Assembly (NCBI GenBank): GCA_038373865.1
Contig: JAXGGA010001610.1
Span: 1-64,000 of the forward strand
Direction: 5' to 3'
DNA: 64,000 bases
Origin: Uloborus plumipes
Taxonomy: Eukaryota; Arthropoda; Arachnida; Araneae; Uloboridae
The translations under genes were made by a program, and so were the position numbers. This document shows, piece after piece, positions 51,191 through 63,125 of the stretch. Below the pieces are notes generated by a model, which saw only the letters and a list, made by a program, of their open reading frames with translations, had not been told where the DNA came from and ran no database searches. Numbering within the stretch: position 1 is the stretch's first letter; each line of letters begins with the position of its first letter.

Positions 51191-52129
51191 TTTGAACAGT
51201 TTTGAATTAAAAAAGAGTGGTTGTGCGGGGGAGGAAGGGGGGGAGGGAGGTGAACCTGAAAATCTATAAGCTCATACTAGCTCACTTTAAACATATTCAT
51301 GTTTGTTTACTACTTTTTAGACCATCACAAGCAAGAGAACTTAGTATTTAAATAAATAGAATCTAAAAAATTTATTTTTTTTCCTATACAGTTTTATTCA
51401 AAAATTCAAAAAAATACGATCCCATTGAGATCCCCATCTAAAAATTTGTACAAACATAGATAAAATACACAAGAATTTTTGAGAATTTTTTCAAAAACAT
51501 TCATTATGTTTTTCGAGAAATTTAAATTTCATTTTTTAAAAAAGAAAATTTTAATCAAATTAGTCATGTTGCATATCCGATTAAGCGGCAACAAACGTAC
51601 TTTAAAATGCCATTTACCAAATCGTTCTATCTATATTTGGTGCCGAGTTATGGTCCCTTTTATGTTCCCTTATCCATGGAAAAACGAGGGTTTTTCCAAA
51701 GTTCAAAGTCCCATAAATGAAAAAATAATAGAGATAAAAATCCAAAAATTGAGATTTTTGATTACCTCAAGGGGTACAACTGATGAGCCAAATTTGAAAG
51801 AAATACAAAAATGTAAGGTAAAAAACGTTGGATCACTTGACATGGAATGACCCCTCTACTAATAATAAAGCTGAAGGTTTGTCTATTTCTTTCTGTCTGT
51901 CACGCGGTTTAGCTCCAAAACCGTTCGGTCGATTTTCATGAAATTTGGCACAAAGTTTGTAGCATGTAGTTATGCACTACGAAGCGATTTTTCGAAAGTT
52001 CCATTTCGTTCTTTTTCTATCCTAATTCTTAGCGAAAATTCGATAAAATAGGGAAGAAATATTTCATACACATTTTCAAGTCTTATGTCATTCGAAAGCT
52101 TGAAATTTTCTGCTAAAAATTATGTCAGT

Positions 52130-54033
52130 CAGTGTTCGCGCTGACCTATTTGCTACCTGGGTCCCATGGACCCATTAATGAAAAAAAAGTGAGTCCTTTG
52201 ATGAAAAAATTGAGTCCCGAAATATTTGAATAAAATAACATTATTATTAAATTACAAATGTTGTAAATGCATTGCATATATGTTTCCTCAGGAAAAAATT
52301 TATTAATTGTGTGCACACTTTTGAATGGAAAACAAGTGAACTTGGTGAATGATTAAATTATACTAATAAAGGAGTTTTTCCTTTAGTTTTTGAGATCAAT
52401 ATTAATTCAATTCAATTAGAGACAAAAATTTGTTCCTGTAGCTCTTTGGCAAGCCAGTATACTGTCCTCATTTCTTTTTCAATTTGCTTTTTCCATTGCA
52501 ACTTCCGAACTTTTCTTGAAAGAGGACTGTTTAATGATATTGACGGCAGGGATGCACAACCTTTTTGAAACAGCAGGCTACAAAAGATTATGTTGAGGGT
52601 CACTTCAGAAGGGGTGGAGGACACAGCCTATTATGCACTCCATTTGGAGATAATATGTAGAAAATTGTACAATATGTTGCTTATTTCTACTCTTTGCAAA
52701 AAATAAATAACTAAAACTTACTAAAAAATTCATAAAATTTAAAATTAGCAGGTATAATTTAACTGTCATTATTTTTTTTGTAACTAGGCACAGCAAACTA
52801 ATGTTAGAAAAAATATTTGTTTAAAATTGATCTGAAAATGCACAATAATCCATTGATTTCATGTACTAAATTGACAACTTTTCGCAAAATTTGATGCATA
52901 AAAAATCAATGATGCCACAAGAAGATAACTTAGATTTTCACCTTTAATTTTTTTTAACATGGGTTTAATATTAGACGTATTAAGCCACAAAATAAAAAGG
53001 TTTTTATTTGAATTCCTAGTATTGGACATGTTTGAATTCATGACATCAATGTATTCCTAGATGTAAGTACTGTCAAACACGACACAAGAAGCTGTAATCA
53101 AAGAAGCAAGTTTTTCTGGCAATAAATAAAAACAAGGATAAATCCATGATTGTAATCTTCTGTTATTTCCTAAGACTTATAATCAGCATTTGATTTTTTT
53201 GTGTAAAGGTTTAAAAAAAAACTCTTTGTGGTTGGGAAAGCACAATTATGTCTTAAGAATATTTTTAATTATGTTGATTAGTTTATTGAAAAAATCTGTA
53301 AACAAATCAGAAAGATAAAGTAAAACATGCTAAGCAAAATGAAACTAAATGTTCTGCGGAGGAAAATCATAGTTAAATTTCAAGCAGAAAATATGTTTCA
53401 ATTGCCGTTTTTTTTTCGGGGGGGGGGGGAATAAGACAAGGGGAAAAATACCATTGTATTTTAGCTCTGTAGGCTTTGCACTAGGGACTATTTAGGAAAT
53501 AATCAAAAAAAAAAAAAAAACTAACCAGAAACGGATGCTAAAAGATAGCTGCTCAATCAGTAAAAATGTGCCAAAATTCACTAAGCCTATTTTCCACGTG
53601 CTAACGAAAAACGAACAAAAAAGATCTAAAATACTATTAAAATTTCGTACCTGCACCATGTTTACTATTCAATTCTAAGAAAAGAATGGGAGGACAATGG
53701 GACAACCCCGTCCGACGCCGTTCTTAGAACTAGGAATGCCTGGCCAACACAATAGGGGGTCATTGAGTTAGCAGATAAGGATGATTGGGTTTCTTTTATT
53801 CTTTCCCCTCCTTTTATGATTGTAAAAGTTCAACTATATACAGCATGAAATCAGCACTAGTTTTCTGGAGTTTTTCGATTCACACGGGTCCGAAATTACT
53901 TTTTGATCGGATTTTTTTTCTCCTGGCATAAACTATTATTTTTGGGTCCCAGGGACCCGAAACGGCGTGAATGTTGCTTCCGTTCTACAAGAATTTGCGT
54001 AAAAAACCCGCTATAGCGGGTAAACGCGAACCC
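52130..54033. mobile_element. possible hAT-like insertion with imperfect ends
   Basis: The left end is CAGTGTTCGCGCTGACC. The right end, complemented, is AGGGTTCGCGTTTACCCGC. The palindromes TGGGTCCCATGGACCCA (about 52159) and TGGGTCCCAGGGACCCG (about 53943) are placed symmetrically inside both ends. No clear 8 bp duplication, so the boundaries are tentative. It lies within the Helitron. The body has no recognised coding region. Confidence 0.5.
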
Positions 54034-55154
54034 TTTCAAGTTTCTACGAGCATTAGAAGAGCTGTAATAATTGCTTTTAGAATCCCGGAAATTCAAGGCT
54101 TATCTTCAGCAATGCAAGCCAAACGATTCTAAAATGGCTAAGCTCGAGAATAAAATTTGTTTGAAAATAAAGATGAAATGAAATATTTTATCAACGGAAA
54201 TCAACTTTTCATGTTGTTACCATGGTTACGTTTTTATTTCGTTTATTTGTTTCGTTCTTTTTCACTAATAATTTTAAAAATGTACTTGTTTTTGTAGCAA
54301 TCCAAACTCCAAGCCTTATTAAAATTAGTCAAATGAAATGTAATAAAACCGTGGTAAGATGGCACCTGTCAATCAAATGAGAAATCGAGTCCTTTCCTTA
54401 AAATAGGTATAGAGAAGGAAGAAACTGACGCGTACCATTTTTGTGAGTTGAGAGACATTTTGGCGATCTGACAAGTTGTATAGAAGAGGGAATAATTCTT
54501 TAACCAAATGAGGTCAGAAAAGAGAACATGATAGTAAACCATTCTAAATTTATCGTCTGCAAAACATATTTTACTTCATTATTAATTTATTTCAAAATTG
54601 CAGTAAATGGCTTGAGTGAACGAATTTAGCTTTTAATTTATCGTTTGCTGGTTGATGTTTATTGTTTTTATTATCATTGTGAAGAATAATGCACGAAATT
54701 TCTATGACTAATACTTAAAATTTTTAGGATCAGTTCAGTTTAAAAGAAAAAAAGTGCTCCAAATATATTTTTGCAATGTTATTATGTATTGTTGGACTGT
54801 AATTCGCAGCAGTAATTGCATTTAATAAATAATAAAAGACCATATTAAAAGTTAATTTTTTGGCGACTGTTTTGCAATTTGGCATTCAATTCTATTTCAG
54901 TATATTTGCTGGTATCGTATTGCGATATTGCAACGTTCCTTCTAAAGTGTGTCATTTCGGAAAATGTATTACTTTGCGTTTGAAGTTAGGAAAGAAAACT
55001 TTCTTCTTTTAAACTTTCGTAAGATTTCTGTTGGTTTCTGTGATCAACAACATTCTTCTTATTTTCTTTTTTAGCTTATTTTTGTGCACCTCCCCTTGGG
55101 GTTGCATTCGAATGTCCCAAAGGAGGTTTTTTACCCTTTTTATGGGGTAAATCA

Positions 55155-55345
55155 GTGTTGTCAAAATTTCAATCCAGACAAAAGTGATATGAATTGGCGC
55201 GACCACTTGGCGATATCACGCCAAGCTTTTGGTCGCCAAGTGTTTGACGCCAATTTAGCGACATATCGCCAAGCTGGAGACAAATTTGGCGAAAAAGATA
55301 TATTTTTTTTATTTGGGTTCAATTTGGCGCTATTGGGGATATTTT
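55155..55345. repeat. cluster of TTGGCG / CGCCAA inverted motifs
   Basis: Within 190 bp the motif TTGGCG or its complement occurs about nine times, for example CTTGGCGATATCACGCCAAG. The same motif appears at 12742-12764 and about 19397-19450. Function unknown; it may be subterminal sequence of a transposon family. Confidence 0.5.
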
Positions 55346-55685
55346 GCGAAAAATCCACTGAATGATGTTAAAATCAGCAATATTTAGGAGATAAATCATT
55401 GTAAAACTTTTTTTGCATTGTTTCGTGGCAAACTAGGGATGTACATATTTGAATTGTTATCTTGCTCACTCCAAGCACTATTTTAGCACTTAAGGTATCT
55501 ACATGTACTAAGAAATTTACACGTAAAAGGAAGTAGTGTGGGGTTCATACCAAATTTTTATATCATACTTTGAAGGAATGATAGTTGAATTATAACTAAA
55601 ATAGAGTATTTTTTCTGTTATATGAATTTTTTACAAATGAACTTTTAATTTTATACCACGGGCAAAGCCGTGCGGGTACCGCTAG

Positions 55686-58600
55686 CATATAAATATTGTA
55701 TAATAATAGTCAATATATAAAAATAACTTGTTTTATAATTTTTTATACAATTCAGTATATAAAAAAAATAGTCGAACTTGCGAAAATTGGAAATGGACAA
55801 GCGTTTTTGCCTTGATTCTCATTTTTAAAGACTTATATAAAATAAATTTCAATAATTTTTTGAGTGATAGAATTTTTTGGGAGTATTTCTTGGAGAAAAT
55901 AATTGTTCGTATTGAATTTAAAATATAAGTTATGCTTCAAAATCGTCTTTTTAACCTCCGGACAGCGAATGTAAGCAAATTTGAAAATGACCCATAAGTG
56001 AACATGGATGGAAAATACACGAGCTGATATAAAATGTCAAAAATAGAAATATTTAATTGTTTTATTTCATTATTTTATTTTGATTCGTTTAGGAAGGTGT
56101 ACTAATTAATATGGAGTAAGAGTGCTGAAATGTTTTACAGATTAGAAGCAAAATTCCTATTTGTCTTTGCGTTCATAAAATTTTTTATGAAGATAGCTTA
56201 ATGTTTCAACAGTAATATAAAGAGCTGCTTAATTTTGTTTGATTTTCAAAAACACATGAAGCTTCTTTAAAGAAAAATCGTAGGTTAATTTCTTGAATCA
56301 TTTTTATCTATTGAGATATAGTTAGATTTAATTTTTTTTTTCCTCTGTGTCTGTGTCGATCGAAAAAAATGGGGTTATCAGATACAACATTACAAGCACA
56401 ATAACTCATCTGCTTTGGAAAAACCTTCGTAAGCAGAGGAAAATTAGACTATTGAAAACTTATGGAGAATTTATTATATTAAGACGAGAAATGAAGATGA
56501 CGGATAAATCAGGAGCTAAAGATGCATTTTTTGTGATCAGTCAAAAAACAAACAGCTACCAATACAGTCAAATTGTACTCACAGAATAAAAGCGATAATA
56601 TTTCACTGCATAATTAAAATTACTTACTTATCTTAACCACCCAGTTTTTTTCTGTCGAAATATCTTAGCGAAAAGTACGAGAAAAAAAAGATTTTTGGTA
56701 TTTTGTCCAAACTAGATTCATTCTTCGTTAAAATATTGGCTGAACATGGGAATGTAAAACAATTTATACTTTTCTCTAATTTAGAGCAGGGTCAAATATT
56801 CTACATAAAATGTAAAACTGTTTCTTTTTTGTTACATTTAGTTAATTTAAACTGAATGCTGCTCAAAAAGTATAATTTTCGAATTTGTACCAATTAAATT
56901 TAGGTACATTGGGTAAAGTTCCTCTAGAGCTTTGAATTTGGACTGACTTCTCTTTTATATGCCCAGGGAACTACACGAATAGTGAAAAAAAAAAAAAAAC
57001 ACATGAAATAGGTAGAAGTCAAACTGTCATCATACCCCCGTTATCACGATATCAAGTCATAAAGTTTGCCGAAATTTTAAGAAAAGTGCCAAATTTAAAG
57101 ACCTGACGAGAAATTTAAGACCCCTCGCGTTTTCTCTGCATCTGGCAGGACATCCATCTACAAAAAAGTTGTCATCTGTAACTCACCAAAACTCGCTACA
57201 TTTGGCTACTGTTCTTAAAATTTCGCAGATTTTGAGACCTGAGATCTCATATGTCGATGATTGGGACAAGAGGGCAAATAACTAATGCGTCTAAATATGT
57301 TTTGCTACGGTATTTTGATTGCTACTTATTTGGATGTTTTTTAATATGGATCAAATGTTTTTAATTTTTCAATATCTTATGGCTATCAGTTAAAAGAACG
57401 TATTTCAAAATGAAAATTTAACTCTTGGATATAGTAAATTAGTTCACTAGAAGTAAAAAACTTTACGATGTTCAACAAAGTTTGAAATATTTGAGGAGAA
57501 AACCTAAGAATATAAATACATAAATTCATGATGCAAAAAGAAAAAATGAGAGAGAGAAAAGAAAGAAAAAATAATTTGCGTGTCAGTTTAGTGTAAAAGG
57601 TACGTTCTAGGCACTTCAAAGAAAATATTTTTTCTGTTACATCGAAACCGATCAGAATACCAAGAAAGGCAAGAAATAGACTTAAAATATTCTGAGTAAA
57701 ACGCCCACAACGCGATTTTCCTCGGTTACTGTTGAAGTTAGAACTCGGGCACTCTGTGTTCTGTTTTTCTAATTTCCTACGGTTATCAACGTTTGAATGG
57801 GCAATAATTATTTGTTGCATGTGGATAGCTGACAAGGAACTTGTCAAAAATTTAAACGTTGATATTTTTTTCCTCGTAGTAAAATTGCAATGGATCATAT
57901 CAATGTCAAATTGCTCAATGCCACAAAAATAACTCTTAATCACTAAACTCATTGTATAAATTGTAACTGCTTTGTTAAAAGCTGTAATATTAGCTTTCGA
58001 GAGCGTAGCACAAGTGTTTAATTCTGAGCGTCCTGCGTCCTAAGTGTGCATAGTATTCGAATATCGTAATACATTGATTTACAATTTATAGATTTATTTT
58101 GAATGCTGAAAAAAACGCAACTTTATCTGCATAAAAGAAACTTCATAGTGGAAATGAACTGATTGCTCTCGCGTGTGTTGCAGGAAAATAAGTTTCTAGA
58201 AGATTCTTAAAAATTCATGATCAGCCGAAGTAATTTTTAATTAGCAGTCTTAATTTGGGATCAAAATTAAGAAAAGATCATAATTAAAATGAATCGTCAC
58301 TTATTTTAACGAAAAGGCTTAGCTAACATTTTGTAAGATGCGAGTAGTATGTCACGAAACTAAATGAGAAAATTTAATGAAACATGTCGTTATCTCACAC
58401 TTTAAAAATGCAATGTTTTAAAAAATATTCCTAATTGTACTTTTTATATTTATTTATTAAACCACTTAGGTATTCATTAATTCATTTACATTCCGTCACT
58501 TATTCTCTTATTCATTCATACTTTTATTTATTTTCTTAGTCCTTGACTATTTCAGTCACTAATTTATCTCTTCTCACATATTAATCAATATATACTTAGT

Positions 58601-60536
58601 ACCTTTTTTCATTATTTTTATTTGTTTGGTGGAAAACATTTAAAAAAAAAGAAACCGAATGTATGTCATTAGAAAAATATTTAATTTTTCATTTTGCCGC
58701 TTACTAAAAAGAGGAAATTTTAATTTTTTTAAATACTAATTTTATTCCAAAAATGAAAACTTTCTTTCAATACAGATTTTATTATTCATTAACACTGTTA
58801 CTTGTGAACTGCAATTTTCAAAACAATTTCTAATCTGTTAATTTTGAAAAAAGTAAATTATCTCAAGTAAGTATTTGCCGCAAAATACCCAACTTTTTAT
58901 TGATTATTTTTTAGTTGAAAAGTTTTGCCACTATCGAACATCCGCTCAGAATGTAAATTGCAGCTGTAATTGCATTCAATTTAGTTAATTTTCACAAAAA
59001 AGCATATAGAACATTGAAATGCATTTATTAAACAAGGCACACCTATTAAAATCCCAGTCGTGACGTATTAACTCTAATAAGCTGGGGTTGCCAAATGCAT
59101 ATTATCTAAAAGAAGATGCGATTATTGTAGCGCCACTGCTTGCTAGTCGCTAGTCACGGGAATTTTCAATGACACAATAATTGCATCATTGAAGCAATTC
59201 TTTAACATAGCTTTAAAAATAGTTATGACCCAAATTCTTTATCAGTTCATAAAATTCAATACCTTTTATGTGTTTTTTTATTTTATTTTTTAAAATGTAT
59301 AGCCATAAATTTTCTTTGAAGTAAAACATTATATGTAACATTACCCCACCTCCTATTATTTTCTTCAAATTCGCTCGTGTTTCTATACACGTGCCTACCT
59401 GTCTACGAAAAAAAAAAGTTTACGTGCATCGCAAAACAATCCGGTTTCTCATCATAAAATATGTATCTTACGCGTAGTATTTTAAGTAGTTTCATTTTCC
59501 TTGCAAGTCAGAGTACTCGAACTATGTAGCCAAAAAATGCGATAGTTAAAAATTGAAAACTGTGTTTGACAGCAAAGAAAGTTCCTCTAATTCTTTGATT
59601 TAATTCATTACAATATCATATAAAATTTTACTTTGTAGAAAATAATTTAATCTATACAATTATTGTACGGACTGATACGGAAGGTCTGTGGGAAGTAGAA
59701 GGTGTTTATAATTGAAGTAACCTTTTTCGGACCTGCATAGAGCTCGTTCTAATAAATGCATTGCGTTGAAACTTTGTATAAATGTTATATGGACAAAGGA
59801 AGAGAGAAATATGCAATAAAAAGTACTAGTTCAAATTGTTTATATCCAGGGTTTCTTTGGTTATATTGGGTATGTTTTTTACTTCATCATTTACAATGCT
59901 CAGCTCTAAGTTGCTGCATTTGACAGGAAAACCTATTTCGTTAGTTTTGAGCACGTGATTGAAACAAAAGGTTCACTGCATAAATTCTACGATTAAAACT
60001 CTTATTCCTAAATGTCTTTCTTCATTTACCTCATTTCACCTCGTGGTAAAAAATTGAGCTACAGTTCTTTAAATTTCTTTTCCCTAAGATCTATATAACG
60101 TTAATACAAAGTTTCAGACTTAAATTCATTAAGGGGAGCTCTAAAGTGAATGCCTCCGCTCCCCAAACTGTTACACTAAATATGAACTGATCTCATTGTA
60201 TGCCAAAATAAGGCATCGCAAACAATCTAATGTAGATTAAACACAAACGTTTACCTTACAATGAAATGTAGATGGACGTTCGACAAAACACTCAAGTTTC
60301 AATTTAATTTAAAATTAAAAATGTTCTCGTTTACATACACATTCATAACTTCTTAATCAGGCCCTGATTAAGCTGGGTGTAGGTTTAAGTATAGTAGGTA
60401 ATTTCAGACACAAAATTTAACATTACAATTCATTTAAAACTTTTTTTGGTATATTTTAGAAAAATGTAAAATTTAGGAATCAAAGAACTAAATAGAAATA
60501 AAAGTGTGGTGATCTAGGTGGGTTGCGCATGCACAA
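55686..60536. other. intronic, nothing recognised
   Basis: The 188-codon minus-strand frame at 57386-57952 is the longest here. It is rich in F, I and L, as expected from translated AT-rich DNA. I could not match it to a family and do not call it a gene. Confidence 0.4.
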
Positions 60537-61150
60537 TAGGGTGGGCCGAAAATGACTTTTTTTTTTTTTTTCAATGACGGGGTAATGCGGAAAAGGTGCC
60601 ATTGGGGGAGCAAAGTTGAAATGTTTTGGTCAACTTCTTGATTTGCTGCAATTGCGTTGAAGTTTGGAAAAATGCAGTTTTTTCGAGATTTTTAGCAAGT
60701 TATTAATTATTTTGTTTTTATACTCTATTACGGGAAGAGCGGAAAATGTGCCATTGGAGGCATAGAAATTCCATAAAAATTTTGAGGTCTGTGGTATAAT
60801 TCCTTCCTTTTCCAAAAATGCTTAGATTTGGCAATTTCCCGTTTTCTTCTAGGTTTTAAATTAAATGATGCCGAATCGTTAAAATGCTGTTTTCGCCGTG
60901 CTTATCTGAAATAACTACACTGTCTGTTACATATAATCCATTTTTAGATGTTGGGTGCTAAAAATTCTTTAAAAATAATTTCCTAAAAATCTCAAAAAAC
61001 TGCATTTTGTCCAAACTTTAACGCAAATGTTGCAAATAAAGAAATTGACCAAAAAATTTCAAACTTTTTCTGTGCACTTTGCTCCCCCCAATGGCACCTT
61101 TTCCGCATTACCCATCATCGAAATAGAAAGTCATTTTCGGCCCATCCTGA
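60537..61150. mobile_element. short palindromic element (palindrome D), same family end as A
   Basis: Begins TAGGGTGGGCCGAAAATGAC. The right end has CATTTTCGGCCCATCCTGA. The arms of about 170 bp share GGTGCCATTGGGGG(G)AGCAAAG and GTAATGCGGAAAAGGTGCC, with a spacer of about 270 bp. The terminus matches palindrome A over 15 bases. Flanks TGCACAAT and TTCACAAT suggest a 7 of 8 target duplication, although its register differs by one base from A. Confidence 0.75.
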
Positions 61151-61411
61151 TTCACAATGATAGTCACTTATTATACAACCATGAGAATGCCCCCCCCCCC
61201 CCCTGAATGAACCTCTGTTTGTTCTTGATGTGGTTTTGATTAGTATTTGTTTGAAACGGTGACAAAGCGCACTTGAACTCACTTTCAATAACCAGCTTGG
61301 CGCAGTATTTTAATTTTATGTGTGCTAAAGCTGAAAATCCAAATTCAAAATCACAGAGATATGTAAAAAAAAAGTACACAAGAAGGCGGTGAAACTATAT
61401 GTACATGTGAG

Positions 61412-62575
61412 TAGGGATGCACCGATAAGCAAATTGGCCGATTACCAATTACAGATTAATCGGCGAATGAGAATCGGCCGATTAATCAGCAAAGCCGATT
61501 AATGTTCGGGTTTATTCTTTTTAATATTACCAATTTCACCCTCACTGTTTTTTCTCTTTCTAATTCAATTCCGATTTTTAGAAATGGTTACTTATTTGTT
61601 TTTGACAAAAGATTTGTTTTTCTCCATTTTTCCATGCTAAATAATTTCAAAATTTTATCAACTTCCTTTGAAATTTTTTTAAATATTTTTGTAAATAAAA
61701 TTACATTAACACACTAGATATAATAGTTATTAAAAATATGGCGGGGGGGGGGAGCTGTGATGAGCACTTTAATTTAGCGGTGTTCTTAATTTGAATTTAT
61801 TTTTCAACTATAAGTAGCCATTTAATTCAAGACTTTTGTTCTTTGAAAATTAGAGGTTATTTAAAAGCAATAAGCTAAAGAGTAAAATATCGAGACATGA
61901 AAAATGTTGCAACATTGTCTATAAGTGTAGATTTATTCAGAATAGGAATATTAAATTATTAAATCATTTTATATCAACTGAGAGGCAACTTATTATTATT
62001 ATTTTGTATTTCACTCTTTGAATTATTTGTTTTGTTTTTACTCACTACACTTTCGTAAAACGCGTAATTCTTGTGTTTGCAGAAAATTATTTATTTCTTG
62101 TTTATAAATTTATCCATCGTAATATTGTGTTCAAACATCGTTGAATTAATTTTATTTAAAACATCTTTTCCGCCGGTTGATCAGCAAAGTTTGACTGATC
62201 ATAAATGAAATAAATACATGTATTCATGTTTTTGAATTCCAATTTAAAATTTCAGGAATTTGCAGAGGGTTATCTTTTAATATTCCAATCAGTTTTACGT
62301 TTGTTTTTACGTCAACTATTTGTTTTGTTTTTACTCTGTACACACTTTCATACTGTATGTTATAGTAAAAGTAAGGATTTCAGAAAATTACATTTATTCA
62401 CTGTTAGTAAAACAATTTATCATAACTTCTTGGTGAAGATATACTTTAAAAGATAATATAAAAAATTTAAAAAATTCGCCGATTAATTGGCAAGATTTTG
62501 CCGATTATTAATAATCGGCAAAGTGGCCGAGTATGTCCGATTAACCGACACTGCCGATTAATCGGTGCATCCCTA
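61412..62575. mobile_element. hAT-type non-autonomous element, 1.16 kb
   Basis: Begins TAGGGATGCACCGATAAGC, ends GATTAATCGGTGCATCCCTA, and is flanked by an exact 8 bp duplication CATGTGAG (61404-61411, 62576-62583). Subterminal GCCGATTAAT motifs are repeated many times at both ends. The middle is AT-rich with no transposase recognised. Confidence 0.93.
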
Positions 62576-62639
62576 CATGTGAGTATAAAATTGATTAAAT
62601 TATAGTTACTTCAATTTTTTTATTTTTATACATTCATGC

Positions 62640-62701
62640 GTCCCCTGAATTTCGTAGCAGCCTCTTCAGGCAGGGAGTGCCCCCCAGACTGAGAACCCCT
62701 G
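62640..62701. mobile_element. hAT terminus fragment (candidate)
   Basis: The complement of 62680-62701 reads CAGGGGTTCTCAGTCTGGGG, resembling the CAGGGGTTCTCA start of Charlie-type hAT elements. No matching left end or CTCAAGAG duplication was found, so it is probably a truncated copy. Confidence 0.35.
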
Positions 62702-62914
62702 CTCAAGAGCATTTTTTATTTTATTCAAAAAACATAATTATAAACTAAGATATTCCTCAGAAGATTAGCAGTAAAGAAAAACTACTTAACATTTCAAGCA
62801 CATTTTTTGAAGTTAAAAGCTGTGTTGCATACATGGAAAAATTTTTAATTTATATATTTTAGTGATTTATAAACTGAATATAAAAATGTATGCTAAGTAC
62901 AATGTTATGTTTAG

Positions 62915-63031
62915 GTTTTGCTCGAAATACTGCTACGCTGTTGTCCAGGAATATGTCGAATTTATGTTCTTCTCCGAGAGAAGAAAGGACTAGACGCCCG
63001 CAGTAGAAAAGAGCAAATACTTAAAAAGAAG
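62915..63031 (+). CDS. fatty acyl-CoA reductase, exon 2
   Basis: Thirty-nine codons lie between acceptor ATGTTTAG and donor GTAGGT, phase 0 at both ends. The peptide starts VLLEILLRCCPGICRIYVLL and continues REKKGLDARSRKEQILKK. It joins directly to the glycine loop of exon 1 (YLG-V-VLLE), giving the family pattern GFLGKVLLEKLLR-CP-x-IYVLLR-x-KKG. The arginine and lysines after IYVLLR are the usual NADPH 2'-phosphate-binding region of this fold. The intron that follows is only 94 bp. Confidence 0.92.
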
Positions 63032-63125
63032 GTAGGTTTTGTTATAGTCTTGTTTCTTTTGGTTTTTCATGCAGTGTCTCTCATGTCTCTTTACATAAAT
63101 CTCAGTGTCAAATCTTTCTCCTCAG
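63032..63125 (+). other. FAR intron 2, 94 bp
   Basis: Donor GTAGGT and acceptor TTTCTCCTCAG with a pyrimidine-rich tract. The contrast with the 25.5 kb first intron is marked. Confidence 0.85.

Larger units (their letters stand above)
48424..51853. mobile_element. 3.4 kb palindromic foldback element (palindrome C)
   Basis: Begins GGGTCATTCCACGTCAAGTG and ends CACTTGACATGGAATGACCC. The arms pair to about 49560 on the left and 50480 on the right. CTCT flanks both ends (48420-48423, 51854-51857), a 4 bp duplication. A hAT element lies in the central spacer. The right arm has an extra tandem copy of about 280 bp that the left arm lacks. The 123-codon frame at 51479-51850 lies entirely in the right arm and has no known domain. 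Confidence 0.87.
48419..55685 (+). mobile_element. Helitron, split at its 5' terminus by palindrome C
   Basis: Bases 48419-48423 (TCTCT, preceded by A) join to 51858 onward (ACTAATAATAAAGCTG) when the palindrome and one CTCT are removed. The result is TCTCTACTA, an exact fit to the Helitron 5' consensus TCTMTMYTA. GTCTATTTCTTTCTGTCTGT follows. The 3' end at 55656-55685 is a CACGGGCAAAGCCGTG hairpin, GCGGGTACCG and terminal CTAG. The base after CTAG is C, not the usual T. No Rep/helicase coding seen. Identity of both ends as one element is inferred from orientation and order. Confidence 0.72.
37449..62914 (+). other. FAR intron 1, 25.5 kb
   Basis: Bounded by donor GTAAAT at 37449 and acceptor ATGTTTAG at 62914; both exons are in phase 0. 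No additional exon was recognised, and none is needed because exon 1 and exon 2 are contiguous in the family alignment. The intron contains several nested transposons, listed separately. Confidence 0.8.

Noticed and set aside
51479..51850. 123-codon frame in the right arm of palindrome C
   Set aside because: The inverted left arm contains the same sequence and shows no conserved frame or known domain.
52546..52600. CAGGGATGCACAACCTTTTT, resembling a hAT left end
   Set aside because: No inverted partner or duplication was found in the following several kb.
57386..57952. 188-codon minus-strand open frame in the FAR intron
   Set aside because: Composition is F/I/L/K-rich as expected from AT-rich DNA. 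No recognisable domain, splice context or repeat support.
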